In this document: in pieces, positions 22,619-31,339 of the stretch
How the letters are laid out: each line of letters starts with the position of its first letter
How positions within the stretch are numbered: position 1 is the stretch's first letter
Origin: a virus
Virus record (IMG/VR): IMGVR_UViG_3300017917_000616
Coordinates: 1 to 64,000 of that record
Strand: one strand, 5' to 3'
DNA: 64,000 nucleotides
Position numbers and translations under genes: made by a program
Notes under the pieces: generated by a model
What the model was told of the DNA's origin: nothing
The model's input: only the letters and a program-made list of their open reading frames with translations
Databases searched by the model: none

Positions 22619-24388
22619 TTATCTCCTATATTGTTGCTCTACCATTTCCTGGTGTAGCCTATCACTGGCACCATTTAATAAACGCTGTGCTCTGGCGTTA
22701 TCTATAACCGTTTGATTTCTATAAATTTCTTTGGGTGTATAAAACGGTCTATCTTGTAATCCATTCATATAAGAATCAAAGCCCATCGGCTGTCTAGCAA
22801 TACTAGCTATGTTTATGCCGCCGGCGATATCGTTATCTTTTACATTTTTGTTTACACTAGATGCCGGAGCAGGAGTTTCCGCTGACGGCATTGTTGGGGC
22901 AGGATTCATTGAACTATGTAATGGATTGGTCTGATTGTATACTTGTTTATTTTCACTAACCGATTCTTGATTAGTGAGTTTATTATCCTGTTCATTTCTC
23001 ATGCTAAAGTTTAATACAGAGTTTGTGCTAGCTATGCTGTTTGTTAAATTAGCAGCGTTTAATGAAGTTACAGATTCAGGGCCTCTTAATCCTAAACCAG
23101 TAGAAGATGACACATTGGTTGATGATCCTATATTCAAATTAAAAACAGAATTTTGTGTTTGTACCAATGATCCTGTTGATCCAGTGCTATTTGTTTGAGG
23201 ACCAACGCTTGCTACTACTGCTTGGGCATTCGATAATGTTTGAGTTTGTTGGGCTGCCGCCACGGCTTGTGCTTCGGAAGTTACTTTTGCTGATGCTTGA
23301 TTGGCTTGCTCTACAGCCGCTGTAGCTGTAGTCATTTCTAACCTGTTTACTCTACTCTGTTCATTTCCTACAATACTCAGTATTTGGCTGGTGCTAAGTG
23401 TAGATTTAGTAGTTGTAGTTTGACTACCGGATACTTGTACCTCTCCAACTTTGGGTTGAGGGTTTGTTGCGCTAGGTATTGCTGTCGCACTAGCTGTTGC
23501 AGTGGGGCCTGGGCCTGGAGAATTATTTGGGGGTGGGGGTGGAGGTGGTAAACTATCACCCGTACTCAGATTATTATTGTTACTTGGTGAAGGGCCAGAC
23601 AATAGCGGCGGAGATGGTGGAGGTGGTAGTAGAGTATCGGTGGTTGTCGGTGGAGGTGGTTGTAGTTTTGCCAAAGCATCTAGATAACCTGGACAAGTAG
23701 GACTAGATAGAACATCTATATAACAAGGATCAACACTATATTTTAAACTAAAATTAATATTGTAAATCTCAGGACCATATGGGCCGGCCCAGTAATTACT
23801 AGTGTCTCCCCCTATAAAACCATAACGGACATTACTTAAGTCTTTGTTAGCGTAAGGAGTATCAAACGTTTTACTAAAATTAAAAGTCGTCCAATTGAAC
23901 ACATAATTCAAATCGTAGTAGTCGTTTCTAACAACAGTATTGCCATCACTACCGTAAAACGTAACATATGCTGACAATGTATCCAGTCTTCCTCCGTCCC
24001 AACCGTTACCATTCTTAGCAGTAAAGCCAAAGTTGTAGCCATTAACTCTTAAGCCTGTACCTGAATTGGGTAATGCGGCAGCAATATTGGCAATTTGATA
24101 AACATTGGTTACCCCATAACTAAAGTTAAAACTACCTTGATTGAAATATGGTTGTGGGCCACATCCAGGATCACCGGGAGCCCAGCAAGGTAATCCTTGA
24201 TTCATCAACCCTACGTTTTGCCAAGTGCTAGTAACAGAAGTAGGACTTGTACCATTGTTTACTAGGTTTCCTGTATTATAAACTTGTGTAGGGTCTAAGG
24301 AACTTATAGTCTGAGCATTAGTGATTGAATAGCTTATAGACAACCATGCCCAACACGCTACCAATGCCCATCTTTTTATATGTGTCAT
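22619..24388 (-). CDS. Exported low-complexity protein, 589 aa
   Basis: Signal peptide at the N-terminus (ALVACWAWLSISYSITNA before Q26), then a Tyr/Asn-rich beta domain (~30-225) with Cys pairs (PCWAPGDPGCGP; CYIDVLSSPTCPG). A proline-rich stretch (runs of PPPPP at ~245-295) follows, then a Ser/Thr/Gln/Asn-rich helical region to the end. It looks like a secreted or outer-membrane-associated phage protein. It overlaps the N/S/T-rich exported gene upstream by 71 nt. No enzymatic motif seen. Confidence 0.8.
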   Translation of the reverse strand: MTHIKRWALVACWAWLSISYSITNAQTISSLDPTQVYNTGNLVNNGTSPTSVTSTWQNVGLMNQGLPCWAPGDPGCGPQPYFNQGSFNFSYGVTNVYQIANIAAALPNSGTGLRVNGYNFGFTAKNGNGWDGGRLDTLSAYVTFYGSDGNTVVRNDYYDLNYVFNWTTFNFSKTFDTPYANKDLSNVRYGFIGGDTSNYWAGPYGPEIYNINFSLKYSVDPCYIDVLSSPTCPGYLDALAKLQPPPPTTTDTLLPPPPSPPLLSGPSPSNNNNLSTGDSLPPPPPPPNNSPGPGPTATASATAIPSATNPQPKVGEVQVSGSQTTTTKSTLSTSQILSIVGNEQSRVNRLEMTTATAAVEQANQASAKVTSEAQAVAAAQQTQTLSNAQAVVASVGPQTNSTGSTGSLVQTQNSVFNLNIGSSTNVSSSTGLGLRGPESVTSLNAANLTNSIASTNSVLNFSMRNEQDNKLTNQESVSENKQVYNQTNPLHSSMNPAPTMPSAETPAPASSVNKNVKDNDIAGGINIASIARQPMGFDSYMNGLQDRPFYTPKEIYRNQTVIDNARAQRLLNGASDRLHQEMVEQQYRR

Positions 24389-25406
24389 CGTCTTTAGCCT
24401 TCACTTGTTCTGGAATCTTGTTAGGGTTAGCCAACCATAATTCCCTAGCCTGTTCACCAATCTTACCCTCGAAAGGACAAGGTGTTCCGGCTGCCATCAT
24501 AGCATCAAAAACTCGGCGATCTTGACACATAGTAGCTACAGCGGCTACTTTCATGCCCATGTCGTACAATGTTTTGGATAACTTTAATCGTTCACAATTT
24601 TCATCACGTACAGTGCCACCCGAACTTACACCAAAAATTTGTGTCTGAACTGCGCTACTGGTCCCTGTTGTACACAAATCGTTATTACCACCACTCATCA
24701 TGGGTGGGGCAATAGCTGTTGGGGGAGGCTGTATCACACGCTGAATAATTTCGGATGTGTTAATATTGCGATTGGTCATGTCTCCCGTTTGTACGTTTTG
24801 GTTAACGTTGTTACTACTACTAACATTATTATTGTTATTTGTGCTTGTACTTACATTGTTATTGTTAAATGTCTGCGTACCGCTGTTAATATTGTTATTT
24901 GTATTGACACTTGTACTAGTATTCACATTATTATTGTTATTTGTGCTTGTACTTACATTGTTATTGTTAAATGTCTGCGTACCGCTATTAACATTATAGT
25001 TTGTATTCGTATTTGTGTTATTGCTAGTATTGACATTATTATTGTTATAAGTCATAGTTCCGGAGTTGACATTATTATTGTTATAAGTCATAGTTCCGGA
25101 GTTGACGTTATTATTATTGAACGTTTGTGTGCCAGAATTTACGTTATTATTGTTGTTTGTATACGTTACACTACCACTCATCACATTATTATTAGTATTT
25201 GTACTGGTCGCATTGCTGTTAACTGTACTCGTACTTGTAGCCGTACTGGTACTAGTGCTGGTATTATTTGTGTTTACTGTACTAGTACTAGTGCTGGTAT
25301 TATTTGTGTCTACCAGAGTTTTTGAGTCATAGGTCGTTTGACCATATACCGGTAAAATTGCCGTAACGGCGATTGTTGCGAGAATCCTTTTAATCATTTT
25401 TATCAC
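24318..25406 (-). CDS. Exported Asn/Thr/Ser repeat protein, 362 aa
   Basis: Signal peptide (KRILATIAVTAILPVYGQ), then ~190 residues of near-repeats such as NVNSGTMTYNNNNVNSGT, then a conserved-looking Cys domain (DLCTTGTSS, NCERLKLSKTLYDMGMKVAAVATMC, GTPCPFEGKIGEQARELW), and a hydrophobic end (GSVLGMVVYKLF). The repeats at DNA level are nearly identical, so copy number probably varies by slippage. Two proteins of this style in tandem may form a surface or periplasmic structure (inference). The start has AGAGGG upstream and a TCTAAATA box. Confidence 0.82.
   Translation of the reverse strand: MIKMIKRILATIAVTAILPVYGQTTYDSKTLVDTNNTSTSTSTVNTNNTSTSTSTATSTSTVNSNATSTNTNNNVMSGSVTYTNNNNNVNSGTQTFNNNNVNSGTMTYNNNNVNSGTMTYNNNNVNTSNNTNTNTNYNVNSGTQTFNNNNVSTSTNNNNNVNTSTSVNTNNNINSGTQTFNNNNVSTSTNNNNNVSSSNNVNQNVQTGDMTNRNINTSEIIQRVIQPPPTAIAPPMMSGGNNDLCTTGTSSAVQTQIFGVSSGGTVRDENCERLKLSKTLYDMGMKVAAVATMCQDRRVFDAMMAAGTPCPFEGKIGEQARELWLANPNKIPEQVKAKDDDTYKKMGIGSVLGMVVYKLFNH
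24829..25140 (-). repeat. Near-identical tandem repeats within the Asn-rich gene
   Basis: Two ~100-nt-spaced copies of a ~60-nt block (starting TTATTATTGTTATTTGTGC on the plus strand, ~24829 and ~24930) and two adjacent ~35-nt copies containing GTCATAGTTCCGGAGTTGAC (25050-25105). In-frame slippage would change the length of the Asn-rich region. Confidence 0.75.
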
Positions 25407-25416
25407 CCTCTATATC

Positions 25417-25424
25417 TATTTAGA
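25417..25424 (-). promoter_or_regulatory. Candidate late promoter (TCTAAATA)
   Basis: A late-type core 11 nt upstream of the exported Asn-rich gene, followed by an AGAGGG ribosome site. Confidence 0.4.
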
Positions 25425-25463
25425 AGTTGATCTAGATCAAAAAGTCAATAGATTATCGCAAGA

Positions 25464-25559
25464 TTACTCGCCGTCAGGGTGCTGGTTCTTCCAATCCATT
25501 ATCCAATAGATTGCGCCGCCTGCTATTACAACAATTAGAATCCAAAATAGATAATACAT
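25464..25559 (-). CDS. Small membrane protein, 31 aa
   Basis: MYYLFWILIVVIAGGAIYW forms one membrane helix, followed by the polar tail MDWKNQHPDGE. No Shine-Dalgarno site precedes the ATG, but a TAAATA box lies exactly 5 nt upstream (25565-25570), the same leaderless geometry as several other genes here. Otherwise the gap 25407-25563 holds only promoter-like sequence. Confidence 0.5.
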   Translation of the reverse strand: MYYLFWILIVVIAGGAIYWIMDWKNQHPDGE

Positions 25560-25563
25560 GCCA

Positions 25564-28500
25564 TTATTTAGTGTAAAAACGCTCTTTAATCCAAGCCCAG
25601 TCATAAGTTAACATCAACTTATTCAAGTCCCCATTGACTGAATTGTAGTATTCGACTCCGGCTTTAGCTCCCAAAATACTACTTTCTCCGTAAACACCGT
25701 TACCCACAGTAGTCCAAATTTCTAAACGCTTTTTGCTTTCAGAGTCTTTATTATATGCTAGTTTAATGCTCTCACGGAACGCTGTTCTCCATGTGTCCCA
25801 TTCATCAGTGTTGTATGTACTTACGCCGGAGTTGATGCCCGTAACTTCGTGACGACTGTCCATTGTGAAATCTAGTCCCCTAACTACTGTGTTTAATGTC
25901 AGCTTTTTGTTGTTTGCTACTATAGCCTGATGTCCATATTCTAATCCGTTGACAGGATTTAACGCATTAAAAATATAATGGCGTCTAGACTTATAAATGT
26001 TAGGTTGCCAATTGAAGTCGAAATTTTCGTCAACTTTCAATTTAGCATTGATTAAAAAGTACCATGGCGTATTGCTTGCTTCAGCAGCCTTATGCTGACT
26101 AAGAACACGTCCATTAATTTTGTCTAAGCGAATCACTCTGTTACCAAACTTATCAGCTACTTTTAGTAAATGTTCGTAATTATCATCAGCACACTTTTCA
26201 CCATTGCTTAGGAATATAATATCTAATGGCTTTATTGATGGCTTATAATGTGTTATTACATGGTCGTAATCAGTTAATTTATCATATAGATACATCTTAA
26301 CTGATCTAGGTACAATGGCTTCATCACCGAACAAATGAACGCTCACTTTATCAGAGGTTATATCCTTATCTTCAATATCATTATTTGTTATATGAATATA
26401 TGCTTGTGTTGACTTATCCTCAATGAATGCGTCAAAGATGCTATCCTCATATGTAATTCTAGCGATATCCAAATCAGCTTTAATTTCATTGTTATATTTG
26501 TTTTCTGAACCTTTACCTTTATACATTATTGTCGGCATAATTTCAGCACTGTGGTACTTATTACCAAAAATGTAATTGTATCTTTCTTCTGTTTCGTCTG
26601 GATGCCAACTATAGTCAAAATCTTTAATTTGTTCTATGATTCTAAAATTACGCTGATTAGGTAAGCGGATGACTGATTGAGTATCTACGTATTTCTTTTC
26701 TACTGCCCCATCAATAACGTAACAAGGTCCTCCTGTTTTCTGCCACTGTGTACCAAACTGATAGATATACTTAGGTTCGCCGGGGTCTGGTACCCAGCTA
26801 TAGTCAAACATACTATCATCAATATTCTCAGGTATATCCCATTTAGATTTATCTTCAAGTAATTCTGCTTTGATAGTATTAATATACTTGTTTTCTGTTG
26901 CCCCTTTCATCCTGTACATGATTGTAGGCATTTTTTCGGCACTATACCATTGATTGCCAAATATATAATTATAAGGTTGTTCAGTATCATCTGGGTGCCA
27001 ACTGTAATCAAACAACATGTTGTTGAATAAAGGTCTGAAATTTCTATCAATTGATGGCAATCGATATACCTTTTGTGTATCGACAAACTTTAACTCATTA
27101 GCACCATTAACAATATACTGCGGCCCACCTGTCTTTTGATGTTGTGTGCCGAACTGGTATATGTAGGGCGGATCGTTGGGATTAGGTACCCAGCTATAAT
27201 CAAATCTAGTGTCATCTGTATTGGCTGGAATCAACCAATTAGATTTATTAGGTTTTAACATAGCCCATACATCATTTATATATTTGGTTTCAGTAGCTCC
27301 AGGCACAGTATACATCAATGTTGGCATGGTAATACTGTCATGCCATTGATTGCCAAACACATAATTATATGGAGGATCGTTAGGATCAGGCACCCAGCTG
27401 TAATCAAAATCAAATTCTAAATCTACTAGTGATTGAAAGTTATCTTTCTTATCAGTCAGTACACAGTTGATATCCATGTACTTTTTCTCAGTAGCACCTT
27501 TGACTCGGTACAATATTGTTGGCATCTTTTTACTATCATGCCATTGATTCCCGAACACATATATGTAAGGTGGTTCACTGTCATCGGGATGCCAACTATA
27601 ATCAAACAACACATTAGAATACAGAGGGCGCCATCCTCTGTTTTCATTAGGCAATTTAGTCACACGCATATGTTCAACATACTTAATGTTGGTGCCGTTC
27701 TTATAAATTAATCTTGGACCACCAGTCTTTTGCCATTGAGTACCAAACTGAAATATAGCAGGCTCTTCAAACTGATTTGGATACCAACTGAAGTCAAAGT
27801 CAGTTGTGTCAACATCAACAGGTATTTCCCAATCGTTTAAATCTGTTAATAATTTAGCTTTTATATCGTCTATATATTTTGTCTCTGTCGCTCCCTTAAC
27901 AGGATACATCACGGTGGGCATGTCTTTGCTACTATGATGTTGGTTGCCAAATACATAGTTATAGGGAGGATCATCTGGATCAGGACACCATGACCAATCA
28001 AATGAAAATTGTCTGTTAGTTAGTGGTACAAAGTTTTCAGTATTGTCAGTTAACCTAGCTTTTAAATCATTAATGTATTTCTTGTCTGTTGCTCCTTTTA
28101 CTCTATAGATTAGAGTAGGCATCTTTTCAGCACTATACCATTGATTACCAAACACATAGTTATAAGGCGGGTCATCTTCGTCTGGATGCCAACTCATATC
28201 AAATACCATGTTAGCTTTCAATGTACGCCATGCTCTTAGATTACTTTTTATAACTAAACATACCTGATCTGTACATAGTTTCTTATGCGTAGCACCTTGA
28301 GCAACATATTTAGGACCACCATTCTTTTGCCATTGTGTTCCAAACACCCATATAAACGGTGGCTCATGTGGGTGCGGTACCCAACTATAATCAAATTCAT
28401 AATCATTGAAATCGGGTTCTATCCAATTTTCTTTGTTAGGTAGTAATGTTGCTTTTACGTTATAGATATATTTCTTCTCTGTTGCGCCCTTTACACGATA

Positions 28501-28878
28501 TTGATATGTAGGCATGATATCTACATCATACCATTGATTACCAAATACATAGATGTAGGGAGGATCTGTCTCGTCAGGATGCCAACTGAAGTCTATAGTA
28601 CAGTTAGATAAAAGAGGACGCCAACCCCTATCTTCTACAACAGGTTTACGTATTGCTTGTTGGCAGTCCTGATATTTAATATCAGTAGCAGTCGGAATAA
28701 TAAAGCGTGGTCCGCCGGTCTTTTGATGTTGTGTACCGAACTGATGTATGTATGGTCTGTCGTATGGATCTGGACGCCATTCAAAATCAAAGCCTGACAC
28801 ATCTAAGTTGTCAGGCACTTCCCAATATCCTTGTTCAAATAATTCTATTCTTCGTTCTATTTCTTGTAATTCAATCAT
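25564..28878 (-). CDS. 12-repeat Trp/Tyr-rich protein fused to a glycosyltransferase-like domain, 1104 aa
   Basis: Residues ~25-835 are 12 tandem units of ~65 residues. Type A reads FDYSWHPD..PPY.YVFGNQW....MPT..YRVKGATEKKY; type B reads FDYSWVP.P..P.I.QFGTQWQKTGGP...GAT..K. The order is B A B A A B A A B A B A. The C-terminal ~200 residues (LDIIFLSNGEK, HKAAEASNTPWYFLINAKLKVD, FNALNPVNGLEYGHQ, WRTAFRESIKLA, IWTTVGNG) are homologous to the 315-aa protein at 40945-41892, which keeps an acidic DGDN where this protein has NAKL. The repeats could be a lectin-like or structural array, or a substrate for the cluster's enzymes. It overlaps the carbamoyltransferase gene by 4 nt. Confidence 0.85.
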   Translation of the reverse strand: MIELQEIERRIELFEQGYWEVPDNLDVSGFDFEWRPDPYDRPYIHQFGTQHQKTGGPRFIIPTATDIKYQDCQQAIRKPVVEDRGWRPLLSNCTIDFSWHPDETDPPYIYVFGNQWYDVDIMPTYQYRVKGATEKKYIYNVKATLLPNKENWIEPDFNDYEFDYSWVPHPHEPPFIWVFGTQWQKNGGPKYVAQGATHKKLCTDQVCLVIKSNLRAWRTLKANMVFDMSWHPDEDDPPYNYVFGNQWYSAEKMPTLIYRVKGATDKKYINDLKARLTDNTENFVPLTNRQFSFDWSWCPDPDDPPYNYVFGNQHHSSKDMPTVMYPVKGATETKYIDDIKAKLLTDLNDWEIPVDVDTTDFDFSWYPNQFEEPAIFQFGTQWQKTGGPRLIYKNGTNIKYVEHMRVTKLPNENRGWRPLYSNVLFDYSWHPDDSEPPYIYVFGNQWHDSKKMPTILYRVKGATEKKYMDINCVLTDKKDNFQSLVDLEFDFDYSWVPDPNDPPYNYVFGNQWHDSITMPTLMYTVPGATETKYINDVWAMLKPNKSNWLIPANTDDTRFDYSWVPNPNDPPYIYQFGTQHQKTGGPQYIVNGANELKFVDTQKVYRLPSIDRNFRPLFNNMLFDYSWHPDDTEQPYNYIFGNQWYSAEKMPTIMYRMKGATENKYINTIKAELLEDKSKWDIPENIDDSMFDYSWVPDPGEPKYIYQFGTQWQKTGGPCYVIDGAVEKKYVDTQSVIRLPNQRNFRIIEQIKDFDYSWHPDETEERYNYIFGNKYHSAEIMPTIMYKGKGSENKYNNEIKADLDIARITYEDSIFDAFIEDKSTQAYIHITNNDIEDKDITSDKVSVHLFGDEAIVPRSVKMYLYDKLTDYDHVITHYKPSIKPLDIIFLSNGEKCADDNYEHLLKVADKFGNRVIRLDKINGRVLSQHKAAEASNTPWYFLINAKLKVDENFDFNWQPNIYKSRRHYIFNALNPVNGLEYGHQAIVANNKKLTLNTVVRGLDFTMDSRHEVTGINSGVSTYNTDEWDTWRTAFRESIKLAYNKDSESKKRLEIWTTVGNGVYGESSILGAKAGVEYYNSVNGDLNKLMLTYDWAWIKERFYTK
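25565..25572 (-). promoter_or_regulatory. Candidate late promoter (ACTAAATA), 5 nt before ATG
   Basis: The core overlaps the stop region of the 1104-aa gene and is followed by ATGGC then the ATG of the 31-aa gene. Confidence 0.4.
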
Positions 28879-30359
28879 GAAATGACCTTAATTCCATACA
28901 TAATTTCAAATCTGTCAGCATCGTGTCTATCATTGACCATAGGTTCACCCCGAATGTTAAGACTAGTGTTAAGTAACATAGGACAACCTGTCAACACATA
29001 CCACTTTTCTAATAGTTCTCTAATTCCTGTTCCATCTTTTGGAACGCTCTGTACACGACTAGTCCCGTCATGATGAACGATAGCAGGAAATAAATCAGGA
29101 TACCTACAAACACCGACGACTTGCATATACCTGCTGTTACTCCAGCTATCAGGCATATTAAAGTAGCTAGTAAGATATTCCTCCAAAATGACTGGCGCAA
29201 AGGGTCGAAATTTTTGTCTACGTTTGATTTCATTTACTTTATCCTTTATATCTTTGCCTCGAGGGTCTGCTAATAAACTGCGATTACCTAACGCTCTCGG
29301 ACCAAACTCAGCACGGCCACTAGCAACACCGACGATACGAGTGTTAAGCAACTCATCCAGAATGGCATTAACAGGGTAAGAACCTTTAATATCATACCCC
29401 AAAAAACTATTGTCCCAATTAATCCGATAGCCATAACCCAGTGCGGCGGCACCCAAACTAGAGCCAGCATCACCAGGATTAGGCATAATCCAGATATTTC
29501 TAAAAAATTTTCCAATTATTTTATTGGCTAAGCAATTTAATGCTACGCCGCCCCCATATACTACATTTTGACTACTGCCTAATATTTTAGCACGTTGAAA
29601 CACATTATGCAATAGTCCTTCTAACATTAGTTGTCCACTACTTGCTAAATCTTCGTTAGTAGCATCTAAGAAAAGGTCATCAGGAAATCCTAAATGTAAG
29701 TTATCCTTAAATTGTAGTGTTGACTTATCGTGTATTAATTTGTCATACATTTCTAAGAAATGTTTAGGTTCTCCGTACGCAGCCATACCCATCGTAATAT
29801 ATTCTTCTTCGTTGGGCTTTAAGCCAACTCGTTTTGTTAGTGCTGAATAGAATAAACCAATGCTATGCGGATAGCTTTGACTATACAACTTTTCATATTT
29901 GGGTTTACCATCACCATTGTAAAAAGCACTCCAAATTGAAATAGTATCAAATTCTCCTATTGCGTCTATAATGACTACAGTAGCTTCTTGGAATCTGCTA
30001 GTCTGAAATCCGGCTGCTACATGACTTAAGTGATGATTATGTGTGTGAAATTTCTTACCCTTAAGTAAAGATTGTGCCCCGGCACTTAAGAAATTTTTTG
30101 GATTCAACGAACTGAGACTAGGCTTTTCACCAGCATACAATTGTCGTATGTATTTTAATAATGGGCGTTCGTAATAGTGTACTTCAAAATCACCCTCGAT
30201 ATATTCTAGGGCATTTTCTATGATAGCAGAATTTATATTCTTGTCATGCTTGATTCCGCTATAGCGTTCGTTATGACCGGCAAATACAATATTGCCATTC
30301 TTGTCAATTACTGATACTGCCGCATCGTGAAAGCCGGCGCTGATTCCTAGATAATTCAT
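28875..30359 (-). CDS. Carbamoyltransferase (NodU/TobZ/CmcH family)
   Basis: 494 residues, somewhat shorter than the usual 550-600. N-terminal Kae1/YrdC-like signatures: GISAGFHDAAVSVID and the metal-binding HNHHLSHVAAGF. Also VVIDAIGEFD, YGGGVALNC, and the C-terminal SGRAEFGPRALGNRSLLADPR with FRPFAPVI, MLLNTSLNIRGEP. These enzymes transfer carbamoyl from carbamoyl phosphate via carbamoyl-AMP to sugar hydroxyls (Nod factors, antibiotics). With the surrounding sugar-modifying genes, a carbamoylated glycan is plausible. Nucleotide carbamoylation cannot be excluded. Confidence 0.92.
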   Translation of the reverse strand: MNYLGISAGFHDAAVSVIDKNGNIVFAGHNERYSGIKHDKNINSAIIENALEYIEGDFEVHYYERPLLKYIRQLYAGEKPSLSSLNPKNFLSAGAQSLLKGKKFHTHNHHLSHVAAGFQTSRFQEATVVIIDAIGEFDTISIWSAFYNGDGKPKYEKLYSQSYPHSIGLFYSALTKRVGLKPNEEEYITMGMAAYGEPKHFLEMYDKLIHDKSTLQFKDNLHLGFPDDLFLDATNEDLASSGQLMLEGLLHNVFQRAKILGSSQNVVYGGGVALNCLANKIIGKFFRNIWIMPNPGDAGSSLGAAALGYGYRINWDNSFLGYDIKGSYPVNAILDELLNTRIVGVASGRAEFGPRALGNRSLLADPRGKDIKDKVNEIKRRQKFRPFAPVILEEYLTSYFNMPDSWSNSRYMQVVGVCRYPDLFPAIVHHDGTSRVQSVPKDGTGIRELLEKWYVLTGCPMLLNTSLNIRGEPMVNDRHDADRFEIMYGIKVIS

Positions 30360-30360
30360 A

Positions 30361-30456
30361 TCAATATATAAATGGATCTTTTTTCTTCAATTCTTTTAAG
30401 CGTTTGCGATAACGATACTCACGCATTAAGTACCTAAAAAACTTAGTTATAAACAT
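30361..30456 (-). CDS. Small basic protein, 31 aa
   Basis: Starts MFITKFFRYLMREYRYRKR and ends KKDPFIY, strongly basic with an amphipathic helix. The ATG overlaps the end of Bug copy B by 14 nt, and the TGA is 1 nt from the end of the carbamoyltransferase start codon. An internal ATG at 30424-30426 would give 21 aa. I have an impression that similar DPFIY-ending micro-proteins occur in large aquatic phages (memory only). Confidence 0.55.
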   Translation of the reverse strand: MFITKFFRYLMREYRYRKRLKELKKKDPFIY

Positions 30457-31339
30457 CTTTGATTACTTTCTGAATATCGATTATTGTTTGCTCTGCTTCT
30501 CTCACCGAACCATAATTAGTTTGGTGATAGGGTGTTCTGTCTCTAAAGAACTGATCCATCTCCTTACTACTTAATACTTTAAAAAGTTTTTGATTTAATT
30601 CATGAACTTCTGTTGTAGGTACTTCGCTGTTTACATATAATATCACTGTGCTTACTAGATTGCCTGTGACAGGAAACTTTCTGTATAAATTCTCAGATTT
30701 ACTTCTGTTTCCAACACTGATGTGTGCTATCTCTGTTATCTCTGGCATAGACTCTACAACGGGTTTTATCGACCCACCATCAATATATAAATCTAGTGTG
30801 CCCTCTTTTAAGCTAACGATACTGTCGGTAGGTTTTTTATAGAGAACAATTTCATAATCTATTTTCTGACGCTCTAACACATACGTCATTATCTTTGCCG
30901 CATTAGAACTTGGGGCGCCCAATAATAACTTTTTACCCTGACTCTTTCTTTCATTGTATAATGATTCTAAACTCTTGTGTTTACTATTAGAAAAGATAAA
31001 ATGCGTAAAACTCATTACGTTTATTACAGGGCGTAGTGTGTCTGATTTAGGGCTAGTATTAGGATTCAAATGTTGATTAAAACCACCCACTCCATTACCC
31101 GCACACAGTATTGCTGGCTGTTCTTTTATAGTTAAAAAGTGCCTATGACCCAGTATTTGATCGGCGCCGGGTACATTTTGAAATACGGTATTAGTCTTGT
31201 ATGTATTATCGTATGTTTCAAAGATTTTTCTACATATTTGATCCACGACTGACCCGGGAGCGAAGGGAGCAATAACTGTTAAATCTTTAGCCAAAACTGT
31301 TAAAGGTAATAACAAAAAGGTTAAGATTATTTTTTTCAT
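30443..31339 (-). CDS. Bug/TctC-type periplasmic solute-binding protein, copy B
   Basis: 298 residues with a signal peptide (MKKIILTFLLLPLTVLA before K18), then VIAPFAPGSVVDQICRKI and QNVPGADQILGHRHFL, the positions corresponding to PxxGGxxDxxaR and NxPGAxGxxG of the Bug family. The glycine pair of the first loop is altered (APGSVV), so ligand preference may differ. It overlaps the upstream PP-loop copy B by 4 nt; thus PP-loop and Bug genes are again adjacent, but in the opposite order from copy A. Confidence 0.85.
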   Translation of the reverse strand: MKKIILTFLLLPLTVLAKDLTVIAPFAPGSVVDQICRKIFETYDNTYKTNTVFQNVPGADQILGHRHFLTIKEQPAILCAGNGVGGFNQHLNPNTSPKSDTLRPVINVMSFTHFIFSNSKHKSLESLYNERKSQGKKLLLGAPSSNAAKIMTYVLERQKIDYEIVLYKKPTDSIVSLKEGTLDLYIDGGSIKPVVESMPEITEIAHISVGNRSKSENLYRKFPVTGNLVSTVILYVNSEVPTTEVHELNQKLFKVLSSKEMDQFFRDRTPYHQTNYGSVREAEQTIIDIQKVIKDVYN

